This document shows positions 12,190-23,543 of a stretch of DNA of 64,000 bases, piece by piece (position 1 is the first letter of the stretch; each line of letters starts with the position of its first letter). The notes under the pieces were generated by a model, which saw nothing but the letters and a program-made list of their open reading frames with translations, searched no databases and was not told the DNA's origin. The stretch comes from Aquatica leii (taxonomy: Eukaryota; Arthropoda; Insecta; Coleoptera; Lampyridae). The translations under genes were made by a program, and so were the position numbers. The stretch lies in contig CM069435.1 in NCBI GenBank assembly GCA_035610365.1, positions 67,949,389 to 68,013,388 on the forward strand, in the 5' to 3' direction.

Positions 12190-12529
12190 TGAAGTTCTGC
12201 ATCTTTGACCTTTAATACAGAATATCCTGTATTACACAATTACGTTTTCTTGATAACTCAAATAGTGCTAAACTTTATACCAAAATACCATTTGACACGA
12301 AATTTTGTTTCTCAAAGCGTGTCATTCGTTGAAATCATAACTTTAGAAGAAAAAAAGGATTTCAAAAACGTAATAGTACACAAGTTTGTCCTGGTATTAT
12401 GGAATATCTTGTGTAATAGAAAATAATTTTAAAATGTCACAATTTACCTTACAACTTTTGTAAATATTTTTTTTATATTTTGTATAATAAGGATGATATT
12501 TTACTTTGACACACTATTGCCTCACCCTG
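12190..12529 (-). repeat. Right long terminal inverted repeat of mariner element
   Basis: Reverse complement of the left repeat at 8941-9380, ending CACCCTG at 12529 with TA following. Its inner boundary is marked by the GTTCTGCATCTTTGACCTTT block. Confidence 0.7.
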
Positions 12530-15079
12530 TATATATTTTTGACGTATTAATAATATAATCTAATTGTAAAACCACATGCATAATTAATGAAAAATCTGTT
12601 TTTGTAAAATATAATTAATTTAAAAAAAAACAGTTTAATTTGTATGAAATACCTGAGCTAAAATTTAATAGCGCTATACATACAAATAGAAGAATTGGGT
12701 CAAAATTATTTAAACTGAATCGTAAAATCTTTACAGCGTTCGTTTACTTTCAAATGTGCTGCTATTTGTCGATATGTTGCAGTTGTGCAATTTTGTAGGA
12801 TTTATGTATTATCGTTAGGCATTGAAATGTTTAAAGTTTATTTGAAAATGTAATGCTTACAAAACTTGACAAAATGCTAAACATATTTCCTCAGTATTTA
12901 ATTTTTATAAAAAGAATATGAATAGAAAAAGAAGAATTAATGCAATTTAGTTAAAAACTAGAATGTTTTTTTTAATAAATATTTAATGTGGAACGTAATG
13001 GTTTACAACAGGTGATCGCAAAGTTATCGACTAGCGCGGTACATTTTCCACTACGCATTTAGTAAATATGACGATTGCGGTATACAACGTAATTACAAAA
13101 TTTTACAATTTTAACTGTAGATTAAATAAAATAATAAAATAAAAATAATATTTTACAAGACACAGAATGTTAAAGATATCGTGTTCAAAAGTAATTGTGT
13201 CATTCAGTTTTACACCTAAAGGTATTTGAGACAAAGCTTGAATGATTTACAAAAAAACAAAGTTACTATTGTAAACAGCTACAAAACAAATTAGATTCAA
13301 TTTTTAAAAAAATGCAATATTTTGTTAAAAAATGAACAGCGTAGTAAAAATTAAATGGATAAATAAAACTTTTTTTGTATTGGTTATTGGGGTCACTTTA
13401 ATCGTTTTCATATAACAAAATTATATCAAAAATATTAATTATTGGTTTCTTAAGATTATTATTTACTCATTGTAATAAATTATCACGAGTCTTAAAATTA
13501 AGTTAAACACGTCCATCTACATCAGCTCATGCAAAAATTCCATGTGGTGTTTACGTGTCACTTAAATTGCAGTGCTTAAATTTAAAATAAACATAACGGA
13601 CACTTACTAGCTACTTAATTTATGTAATAAATATATTTGATTATACATCTTTAGGTGTATATAAATAAAATAGATTTAAATGATAATAACACAATTGCGA
13701 ATTTTTTTAATTAAAATTTGCAGGTTGAAATAAATGTTACTTCCAATTGAGATCCTTGTGTGTTTGTAATTTTTCAATTTTCAATTTTTTTGGTGTTGTC
13801 AGTTAATTTTAAAAATATTCAAAATTGTTTTAATATTTTGACAAAAACGTTGAACTGCCCGTCGAAATGAATACTGTTTTACTAACATGTTAAGCATACT
13901 TTTACCAAAGTACCAAAAATTGACCAAATTTATATTTAGTTTGTTAAACCGTTTTAAAACAATTGTAATAGTTATTTATGCACAAAGAGCGTTATTACGA
14001 GGATTGTGCCTGGAAAGCAACGTGATACAGCCTGAGGGCGTCTGGCCCGTTTCAGGTATGTTAGTCGACAAACATAATCATTCAGTAACGTCAGCGGTGC
14101 ATACAAGATTTTGTTTTCCACTTTACTTAACATAAAAACTAAGAATGAACAATTATTTTAGTTTCCATTTTACTAAATCTACAAGTATATCTAGTAATCT
14201 ATGTATAACAATAAATAATTTACCGTTAAATTTTTTATTCGTCAGAATTAATTTTACAATTATAATAAATGTGGAAGAATGATACCTAACACAAATATTT
14301 AAAAATTAGTAAGTAACAGTGTAGTTTTTGCAAAACTGAGATAAATTGGCTTACAAACGTTGTATTTTGTATTTGCAAATGCACTACTAATACTAATTTT
14401 TTATCGTTTCAAATTTCTGTTAGGAAGTTTCAGTGGTTATGTGTCTTTTTGTATAATTTTATAAATAACCGAGTTTTCTTCTTTTAACTGAAACACTTTT
14501 AAGGTTGGCTATTTGTGCTTAATATAAGTTCTTGATGTCTATAAAAACGTTTTCTTCGTCATTTATAGTAAGTGTATATTTTTGTAGTTTTCAGTGTACG
14601 TAATGCTATATATATATATTTAGAAACTAATAAATCAGTTAATAATGCCAAAGGAATAAATAATCTTAATGTGATTGTTGTGTTTTGCCTACTTAGTTCT
14701 GTTATTTTCTTTTCTACTCTGTATTAGAATTTGAACTTTTTCGGTGTATATAGTTGAATTTTGAAAACAACAGATATACCCGTAAACATTCTTGTGCAAT
14801 AACTAAATCTACTTTATAGTATAGTTTTGTGTTTACTGTTCTTGATGTTGCAGTTTTTTTTTTATTTAAAATTAGTTTTTACTTTGATTTAAATAAAATT
14901 TTATTTCTATACAATTTCTGAAAATTTTTGCTAGCCTAAAATTTTTAGTCCTTAATATCCCAAACAGAGTTTTTGTGTTACGTAGATATTAATTTTGTAT
15001 TTCCTGTAAACGTTGCTCTTTTATATGGGTTTAAAACCGGTAACAAATGGCTGAGTTAGTCAACCTACTTGTTGCAGAG
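12530..15079. other. AT-rich gap, nothing recognised
   Basis: No coding motif recognised on either strand. The frame at 13887-14135 lacks any motif I know. A short (TA)n tract is at about 14611-14620. Confidence 0.45.
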
Positions 15080-15480
15080 GGAGTAACAGCATAGTTAAAC
15101 AAGTTGGATTCCGCAAAATATTCAGCACAAACCATCATTTACTAAGCTTTAAAAAAAAACGCAGAATACTATCTACTACTATTTGTAGGCTACACAAAAG
15201 CGTTCGGCACAATAAAACTATAGGGGGTAGATCAAGTCTTATAAAACACCATAGTAGACTATCGTTATGTCGAATTAATAACCAAAGTAAACAAGAACAT
15301 AAAATATAAAATACAAACTAACAAGATTTCAATAAAAAAAGTGTGTGCTCGTGAGACCTAATGTCGCTTAGGTTCTTCATCTCAGTACTCAAAAACATTT
15401 AAAAAAATGACATATGAAGAAGAAGGCATTAACACCAACGAACAACAAAACCAAAAGTTACAGATATAAGAAAACAAATA
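15080..15480 (+). pseudogene. RTE-type LINE reverse transcriptase fragment
   Basis: Plus-strand frames contain consecutive RT pieces. QVGFRKIFSTNHHLL corresponds to 'QAGFR..YST.DHL'. NAEYYLLLFVGYTKAFGTIK corresponds to the catalytic 'PLY..FVDYTKAFD.I' block with Asp to Gly changes at the conserved positions. VDYRYVELITKVNKNIKYKI is the following helix, and after two frame changes SVLKNI and KMTYEEEGINTNEQQ correspond to 'LENIF.K...EEKGI.I.G'. The FADD block that should follow is not readable. It is a short, dead internal fragment, probably of the same family as the RTE at 38.7-42.5 kb. Confidence 0.75.
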
Positions 15481-16554
15481 ACAACACTTAACAGAGGCAC
15501 AACAGCACAAACAGATGACACGTTATAATAGAATAATGGCGACCGCAGATAAGCCAAAAAGAGCGCGGAATACCACAACATCAAAAAGCACCAGGTCTAA
15601 CATGTAAAACACGAGCAGTAAACCAAAAAAAATGAAAGAGACTAAAGAAGGCCTATACCTACAAATAGATAGTAGAATACTGACAAAAAAGGAAGAAATA
15701 CCATTTGCGTATTTGTTTTATTGATATGGTTAAATTAAGATAAAATATTTGAAAGTAAGTTTCTAACGTATGTTTATGTATGTATGTTTATATTAATGTA
15801 AGTATGCAGATACTTTGTCAAATCAACAAATTAATTTATGTGTTTGCTTTAGTTCAACTTTAAAAAATTTAGGTAAATTTTTAAAATTGTTTTTTGGGTG
15901 AGTGAAAAAACTGTGAAAAATCTTTGTTTACTAAATGTAAATAATTTTACTAATAGTTACAAAATTTATCTTTTTTTAGTGATGTCTAGTTGCATGCGTT
16001 TGTTATAGCGTTGCTGACTTTTTTACTACTTAATGTAATTTTGGCAGTCATTCAGTTAACTCTTTCTCAGTTGGTTGTTGCTGATTACAGATGTCTGCTT
16101 ATGTTCTGTGTGAGTATTTGTTCTCCAATATATTCTATTAAATCAACGGTTGTTTTTGTAATATTACGTTTAAAAATTTTGGTTTTTAAACTTTTATTGT
16201 TAAAAATAACATTGTTACGATTTTAAAAATCAATTTATTTACTATTTTACAAAATTATTATAAATATACCTAATTTACTAAACTAACACAACAAACTAAC
16301 TATAATTTATATATAACTGTAAATTGAAATACACACTATTCGCAAATAAAATTAATTTTCATACTTCTACTTTATCTTTGACGTTTCTAAATTGTCTGAA
16401 ATGTTTGATAACGTTTAAACGTTAAATCTAAGCTTTTATAAATTTAGCTTATAGTTCTTGACAGTGAGTTATTGCTTTTTGTAATTTAGTAATAACGCCA
16501 CATTGTTGTCTATTTTGTCTACTCATTGTAGTCGTTTGATGTATCTGCTTTGTT
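15481..16554. other. AT-rich gap between LINE and Penelope-like relics
   Basis: 15481-15720 is A-rich and may be decayed LINE sequence. The hydrophobic open frame at 15990-16226 is T-rich and shows no motif. An earlier part of the Penelope-like reverse transcriptase was looked for and not recognised. Confidence 0.4.
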
Positions 16555-16918
16555 TTGTTTGTTTTTGCACTGTGCTGTAAATTTGATTGTGCGATTTGTA
16601 CAATGTAATAGTATATTACACTACAAGGGCCGAAATGTTATATTGGTCAAACAAAACAAAAAACTATTAACAGAATTAAGAACCACCAATATGATTGCAA
16701 AAATAAAAAGGCAGAATCAGCTCTTGCTCTCCACCATATTAATTTACAACAATTTTAATTTTAGTAATCCTTCTATATTAGATGTGGAACCGAAATTTTA
16801 TAAAAGATTAGTTGCAGAAATGATATTTATCACAAAACATAAGAATAATGTTAATTTCAACACTGATACTAACAACCTTAGTACAGTTTATAATAACCTT
16901 ATCTCAAAAATTTCCTAG
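16555..16918 (+). pseudogene. Penelope-like element, GIY-YIG endonuclease relic 1
   Basis: The plus strand reads a CAICTM Cys pair, then CYIGQTKQKTINRIKNH, the 'YIGQT......R...H' half of a GIY-YIG nuclease as found at the C-terminus of Penelope-like retroelements. After a frame change near 16745 it continues SILDVEPKFYKRLVAEMIFI, holding the conserved Lys-Arg and catalytic Glu, and NTDTNNLSTVYNNLISKI before the stop at 16916-16918. The reverse transcriptase domain was not recognised upstream, so only the 3' end of the element is visible. The second member of the family is at 43130-43653 on the other strand. A hammerhead-like motif follows about 320 bases downstream. Confidence 0.8.
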
Positions 16919-17230
16919 ACCTTGGGTATGTTTTGGGTTATCTTTTCATTGCTCATATTTTATATAACACGACCATAAAATTGTTTGCTAGTTATTTAGT
17001 TTGTAAAGGTTTCGTGTATTTTTACATTAATTGTTTTTTGTTTTTTGTTATTTATTAATTTTATATTAATGACGTTGTTTGCGGACCAGTCTACTTTGTA
17101 TTTGTTTTCCGTAAGTAATCATCTATAATTATAAAACAGCATTTATAATAAGTAGAAGAATAGTTTGTAGCTCTCACCGGATTGTAACTGCCTTTTTACT
17201 TATGTTGTTTTTTTTTTAATAAATTCAGTT

Positions 17231-17270
17231 GGCCTGAAGAAGTGGACACAACCGTTCCACGAAACGTTGC
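17231..17270 (+). ncRNA. Hammerhead-ribozyme-like motif near Penelope relic 1
   Basis: CTGAAGA (17234-17240) matches the CUGANGA box. After one A, GTGGA (17242-17246) pairs with TCCAC (17256-17260), and GAAAC follows directly, as in the GAAA box after stem II. The extra A before stem II and unresolved stems I and III mean it is degenerate or a different fold. Hammerhead motifs are known in Penelope-like elements. A similar block with different but complementary stem II bases lies by the second relic at 42815-42847. Confidence 0.45.
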
Positions 17271-18179
17271 CATAAGAAAACTCATCAAGTAGTTTTTATA
17301 GCCACTCCTAACATAAAGGGTTTACCAATCTTAGTTAAAATGTTCTCTATGAATTTTGTGTTCAGTAAATTGAAAAATCATCTGCAAGAAGTATTTTCTG
17401 GTCTGGTCTGGCCAGGAAAGTAATCCTTAACGACTTAATGTTATAAACTTAGAAAACAAAAGTTTTCAAATAGTTTGCAACAATTACATAACGTAAACAC
17501 TAAAATATCATTTTACTTTTTGTGAACGATGTTTATCTCTTCTTACAAGCTCGTATCGTTTTTTTTAGATCCCGTCTTTTTTGAAGTCAGTAAAGAAATT
17601 CATGCCTCAGCATTAGCAGCGTTAAAATTTTTTTACAATTGTTTTGTACATCTTTTCAGATATAAGTAGATACCAATAGCTGTTATGTTATGAATAGATA
17701 AACATTAGAAAATCATGGTAATTTTAAGAAACATGTTTGTTTATAAATTTTCATGTGTACTTACTAAAGCAAATACTTTACTTGCAAAATTTTTAAAAAT
17801 ACACTTTAGCACTAATCAAAATTTAAAAACTTAAACAAACAATAGAATTTTTTTTTTGTAGAAAGGTTTCTCGTGATTTTGGGTAGTGCGCACATTACGT
17901 GACAGGTTCTTTACAAGCGCAGATAAGGCTGATAAATACTATCCGAGACTGTTATACCCTTGTATCGGTCGTATGTTGTTTGATATTTTTGTCATATCCA
18001 AAATTTGGTTAACTAAAAGAAAATTAAAAGTTAAAGTTCAAGAAACTAATCAGGCAGTTTTAATTTTTTGCTATAGTAAGGCTTATAAACAATACATAAA
18101 TAAATTTTCAAAATGTTGTGTAAAAGTGCTGTGGTTTGTAAAATATTCCTGATAAAGCGAGTATGTAAGTTAGAATTTA
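17271..18179. other. AT-rich gap upstream of Crypton relic
   Basis: The open frame at 17886-18152 has no recognised motif; it may be 5' sequence of the Crypton element, since it lies just upstream on the same strand. Nothing else is visible. Confidence 0.4.
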
Positions 18180-19066
18180 TTTTTCTTGAAAACTGAATAT
18201 GAAGATTTTCCAGCATGGCATAGAAAAAGAGGCGTTGAGGTGGTTAGCGGCGAAATTGTGCTATGCTAATCTATACAACTGAGTGAAAATTTTTCATCAA
18301 GCAGTTAATGAACAAAAATTTCCATGTTAAAGACTTGCTTGAAATTATATGAAAATATTGAGTTAGTATCTGAAACGCAAATTTGAAAGTTATAAACCAA
18401 AAAAGGTTTTTTCTGGATCAGATCTGATAGGGATATAGAAAGTTGTTTTATTGTTTGGAAATTTGGTGCTTGTCATTGCTACAAATTTTGTACGTTGCAA
18501 GAAAACCATATAAAATATACTAGAATATTGATAACCGTAAAGCTAGAAAACTCAAAAGACAAAAATATGACCTGTTGGAAATTTACTATTACAGAAGATT
18601 ACACTTATTTTAATAGTTGTACGTTCTATAAGAAATATGCAACTTTTTGGCCCTTTGGTGTACAAAGTCTACGTGTGTTGGTAGATTACAGAAAAGGTAA
18701 ATGCACAAAACAGCTGGTAGGAGTTTATAAAATTAAAAACTAATAAAATCGCAGTTTTTGAAACTAGAGAATTGTTGAAATTACACAGGTCATTGCAGAT
18801 CAGCAACCACATTGCTGGCTGAAAATGATGATGATCTGCTTACTTAAAAAGAATTTGGAGATTTAAAGTCTGAAACAGTTACAGAACACTATACTGATGA
18901 ATCAGTAAGCAAGAAGGTCATAACATCAAATCAATTTTTTCTTCCAGCAGATAATCTACAGCCTTTAAGAAATACTTCTAAACAGGAAATACGAATATCT
19001 TTTTTTGATGCTTTGAATGCCGCTAGCGATCCAATAAATACTGAAATAGCTTCAAAGTGTGTTTAA
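18180..19066 (+). pseudogene. Crypton tyrosine recombinase relic
   Basis: Plus-strand frames follow a Crypton recombinase from near its N-terminus to the stop at 19064-19066. In order: YEDFPAWHRKRGVEVVSGEI ('F..W...RGV...SE..LL'), LKRKFESYKPKK with VFSGSDL, a KVVLLFG-like block, TCWKFTITEDYTYF, FYKKYATFWPFGV, LVDYRKGKCTKQLVGVYKI, then in another frame YTGHCRSATTLLAENDDDLL and LKSETVTEHYTDESVSKK. The family has TGHCFRRSSATLL, with H and R catalytic, so this copy lost two residues at the key site. The expected H of 'KRHGGWKS' reads F and the W reads L. The nucleophilic Tyr of 'EHYTDES' is present. Several frameshifts and stops make it dead. Confidence 0.8.
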
Positions 19067-22000
19067 TTTTTATTCTTGTTTTCATATTTTTAATCTATTA
19101 AAAAAACTATGAATAAATTTGATAAAAAAATTATTAATACTTATATAGCGCAAATGGTTGTTATTATAACGGTCGTGGCTGTTACCCATGATATAATAGT
19201 CATGGCGACTGTACGGATACATCAAAATAACCAGATATTGCGAATTAATTTACGTTACAAGTGCCAAAAATAAAGCATAGCATAATAAACGTTATGCTAT
19301 AAAACTAAAACTTTCAACCAGAGTAACGTACATTATGTTTTGTGTTGCTTTTTGTATAATTACAGTCTTTTTAAAAAAAATTGTAATTACCAAAAATATA
19401 ATGTTGGTACTACATTTATTACTAAATCTGTCAAACTTGACATCAACTTTACCATCGATTTTTTTCAATTTTAACTGAATTTTAATATTTTTTAAATGAC
19501 TTTTTCACTTATTGCATAATTGTTCTGATATAATAATAGACTTTGAATGTGATTGTGTAAGGATTTCTTTTTATTATTTTGCCGCTCTAGAGTTTTTTGC
19601 CCATTACGTAACTACATTATTAAATGTATATTGACGTTTGTAATATTGGCAGCACAAAGAATAACATAATATTGATGAAATTATTAGGTTTATATCTGTG
19701 CTACTTTTTATTAAAAAATTACGAAATTATTAAAAAAATCAAGTAAATTTTATAAATATATAGAACACGTTGCTTTACGTTCAACCTGTTTTTGATACAA
19801 AAAATAAATGTATTTTAATTCTTTAATATAATTATAAAACCAAAAAAAATTTCAAACGTGAAAAACAATATTAACAAAAATAGAACTGCTAAAATGCATA
19901 AATTACTAAAAATTAACATTTATTGCATGTTAAAATATTATATACTTTTACTAAATAAATAATATAAATGTAGTTTCAGACATACACATATTATATATTT
20001 ACTAGTGTAAAAAACGTTGCTATTGACTTATTATTTATAGCAATTGAATGTATTTTACATGTTTGATATAAAAAAAAAACTTGATAACTGTTTTTCTAAA
20101 AGATTGAAGCCATAGGGAGTATGTGTTCACAATTTTTAGATACTTTATATATATAGTACATCCAATAAATGCCATTTTAGTACTAAAACTTAAAAAAAAA
20201 TATATATTGTTATTGTTTAACAAGCAAAATCGGCATTGTGCGTTCTAATAAATTGACATTGATTTGACAGAATTTATTAGTTTATTATTGACTTTTTGCA
20301 GATATATTTTTGGTGAACCCTATTTTAGGGTTAAATTCTATATTTAAAATAATAAGTAATCATAAATAAACACTAATTTTAAATTATTTAAAACAACTTA
20401 AGAATTATATTTGTGTAAATAATTGTTAAATTGAAAGAATTTGTAATATTAGTAAGGTTATAGCCACGATTACAAAATATACATAAAAAATTACAGTCGT
20501 AACCGTTAAGAAACAATCTTACTAGAAATAAAATTTGTTACTGCTTGGGATTTTTCTTTGAAAGCTTTTTATGCTCTTAGGCTTCAAACGATATATTTTA
20601 TATTCAATCGAATGTAACTGTTTTTTTTTCGTTTATAGCAGTAAATTCGTTTGCACAATTTTTATGCGATAGGCTGCGACAATAAATTTTTAATCGATTT
20701 TCTTATTCGTAATTGGGAAAACGAAAATATAGTTGAATATTTAACTTGTTTAAAAAATTAACTATTGTATATCCGTTGTTAATATTTTATTTGTTAAATT
20801 TTTGTATCTTGTACAGTATGTAAAATAATATTGATCTATAGAAATAGAACTTTTTTGTGTAAATAAGATTATGTTTTATTATATGAGTAATATGTACGTA
20901 TATTTATTTATAAACATAAATTTAAATAAATTGAAAGGATTTACTTTTTTACGCAAGTTAGACATATCTTTTATAAGGCCTACGATCTGTTAGCGTTCGG
21001 TCTGATAACAATAATTGACGTTTCTTTTTAATATAAAACGTTTTATGGATTGTTAAAATTTTTAATCAAAACAAAAAAAATGCTGTTATGTGAAACTTTG
21101 CAACAATAATTAACTTTCAAATGTATTATATATTAAATTAAAAGTACCTTAATAATTCATTCTAGTTTTTTTTTCGAATTTATTGTAATGCTAAATGTTT
21201 CTATTTATGTGACAAGCTAGAAATCATAAACAATAAGTATTTAAATTTTCCTGTAATTTTAACGAAACGGGGAACTAATTTATTAGTGCATATTTGCATA
21301 GATGGCTATTAGATTGGATAAATGCATGTAAGTAGTTCCGTGTATATTAAAGTTTCAATTACAGCAACGTCGACTGATACATTCTAAAATTATCTAGTAA
21401 GAAGCAAAAAACTGTTTTAATGTATTTTAAAACTGTCATACTTTATTTTACAATTTATAAATGCTTATTTTTCTACTAGCATCTTTGAAAACAAAAAAGG
21501 AAACAATAATAAATAAAATTTAATGTATACATATACAAAACTTATTAATATAGAAACATCATTAACGGGTATACATTAAAATAATGAGTATATAAATATC
21601 AATCTAAGGTTTGTCTTAAAAACTCTTTATACGATATCTAAAAAATTAAGTCTATTTTAGATGCACCAGATAAATAATACAGTAAAAATTTGTTAATAAT
21701 ATTTTTATGTTTTTATCTAATGTATTTTTAAAATAAAATAACAAGAATTTAAACTGAATTAGTAAAATAACAATTAAAAAAAAATACAAACAAAATCAAA
21801 TTAGATTTTTGAAATCATCAACAGAAATATACATAAAAAATAAGAAAAATGTAATTTTTTGCTTACATTAACATACCTACGTTATAAATTTTAGAACGTT
21901 CTTCTTTGATCCCGTTCCGGCACGTTGCACGTTTCTAAAGAAACTGTGCTGGTTTACTGTCAGAACAATTTTAGCTTTTACCTATGAATTAAAACCGAGC

Positions 22001-22884
22001 GAACTAACAAAACGGAACGGTGATAATGGATGTAGAGTTCACGTAATTTGTACAGGACCTGTCACGTGATATGTGCAGTACACAAAATTGACACAACGAC
22101 GAATTCAATTCATTCTTGCGAAAGGAGAGGTGTTCTGATATATATCAGTCAATTCACGGTTGTTATTGTTTTTGTTGTAGAACTTGTGTTCAATGTTTAA
22201 TGACTAATTTATTCTTCAGATTTTGTAGAAAATTGTACTTTATTAATAATTTGTATATATTAAATTTATTGATTACACAATCTCAAATTGAAGTTTATGT
22301 TAGAAAACAAAAACCATTTTACTTATTAATAACTGAACTAACAACCGCTAAATGTAATAACAAAGAATTTAATACTAACGGTTTATTAGAAACTGTTTAC
22401 AAAGTAATTACATTTAAAAGACACAGTTTTGAAGTAAACAAAACACTCTAATGTTTTAGAAAGTCGCAAGTTACAAATTATGCAAACTCTACTACTTGTC
22501 TACTAACATATTCGATTATATTTTATCTATTGCGATTTTTACGTAATAATCTCAATTTTACAACACTTTTTGCTGAGTTTTATAGTACTACTCTGTGCGT
22601 ATTATTAAATTGTAAGAGCATAAAAGAAAATTTAAATTTCGCGGCTTTTGTTGCATCGCGCATGACCGGAGATAGTAAGAGAAAGTAGCGATATAGCATT
22701 ATGTTAGAACCGGGGTGTGTGCGTACACATGTTAATACGTTATTAGTTAGCAGACAATAAAGATTTATTATTTCACTTATTTAAATTAATTCTGACGGCC
22801 GCTCACAAAATAAACTTGCAACATGACGTTTTATTAAAAATTAATTTTTTTTATTTAAATACATCATAAGATATTGTTCTTTTT
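19067..22884. other. Long AT-rich gap, nothing firm
   Basis: No transposase, RT or host gene motif recognised. The open frame at 22116-22451 has no recognisable domain. The GC-richer stretch at about 21900-22130 and the segment near 22640-22760 ending in AATAAAGATTTATT stand out from the background and could be parts of a gene edge or retroelement, but I cannot support either. Confidence 0.4.
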
Positions 22885-23165
22885 TTCAGTGGGCACTGAT
22901 GGTAACAACCACGTAACTACGGCTAGCCGAGAAGTCGGTGAGCAAGCGTAGTTGGGCATACTATAAAAAAAAGGAGAAAAAAACCGCCATTTTGCTGTAA
23001 CAACAGAATCCTTTGCTATACTATCAAGGAGCAAATGTAACACATTGATTAATATATTCTCCAATTGATAACAAAATAACACTTTAGTTTCGCCCAAGAG
23101 ATATACAAGTAATATGCAAATTACCACATAAGGTAAAAAATTTAGCGTTTTAGCGGTTACCCGCT

Positions 23166-23188
23166 GCAGCGGTTCCCGTTTCGGCGGT
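23166..23188 (+). repeat. GC-rich inverted motif, left side of MULE
   Basis: GCAGCGGTTCCCGTTTCGGC followed by GGT resembles the reverse complement of 25689-25710, so the pair points inward around the MULE gene. It may mark the TIR of the MULE. Agreement is partial. Confidence 0.45.
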
Positions 23189-23543
23189 ATACCTTTTTTG
23201 CAGCATCTTTCCACTATTTCCTCCCACCGTTTGAAATGATTTTTACAACATTATGTTTTCTCGTTTTTCGTAATTTACGATTAAGTTGGTAGTGAAATAG
23301 AAACATAGAAATGATACTGCTATTTTGACCTTATAAAATAATTTATTTTAACACATAAATAAAACATCACAAGCAAACAAAAAGTGTATCAAAAACCATA
23401 CCAGTCGCCACAAAAAAATTTAGCCACTATCAAAGTTAAGTTACTGAAGATAACTTGAAAACTAAACGGTATATTGAAAACATACATACACACACTTTTG
23501 ATATAATTAAAAAGCAACGGGGTTGTTTAGGTTGTAACTTATA

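Larger units (their letters stand above)
8941..12529 (+). mobile_element. Long-TIR mariner-like element, decayed and nested
   Basis: About 8941-9380 and the reverse complement of 12190-12529 align by eye over several hundred bases. The most conserved stretch is AAGGTCAATGATGCAGAAC at about 9361-9379 against AAGGTCAAAGATGCAGAAC on the other side. The outer right end reads CACCCTG-TA at 12523-12531. A second, inner pair of mariner-like ends lies at 9344 (TA-CAGGGTGTTCC) and 12229 (ATATCCTG-TA), so the true terminus is ambiguous. Transposase fragments on the plus strand lie at 9640-9840 and 11715-12064. The roughly 1.9 kb between them holds a reverse-strand Crypton gene and a palindromic MITE, apparently later insertions. 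Confidence 0.75.

Noticed and set aside
15990..16226. Leu/Val-rich forward frame resembling a membrane protein
   Set aside because: Composition is that of T-rich DNA. There is no signal for a gene and no motif.
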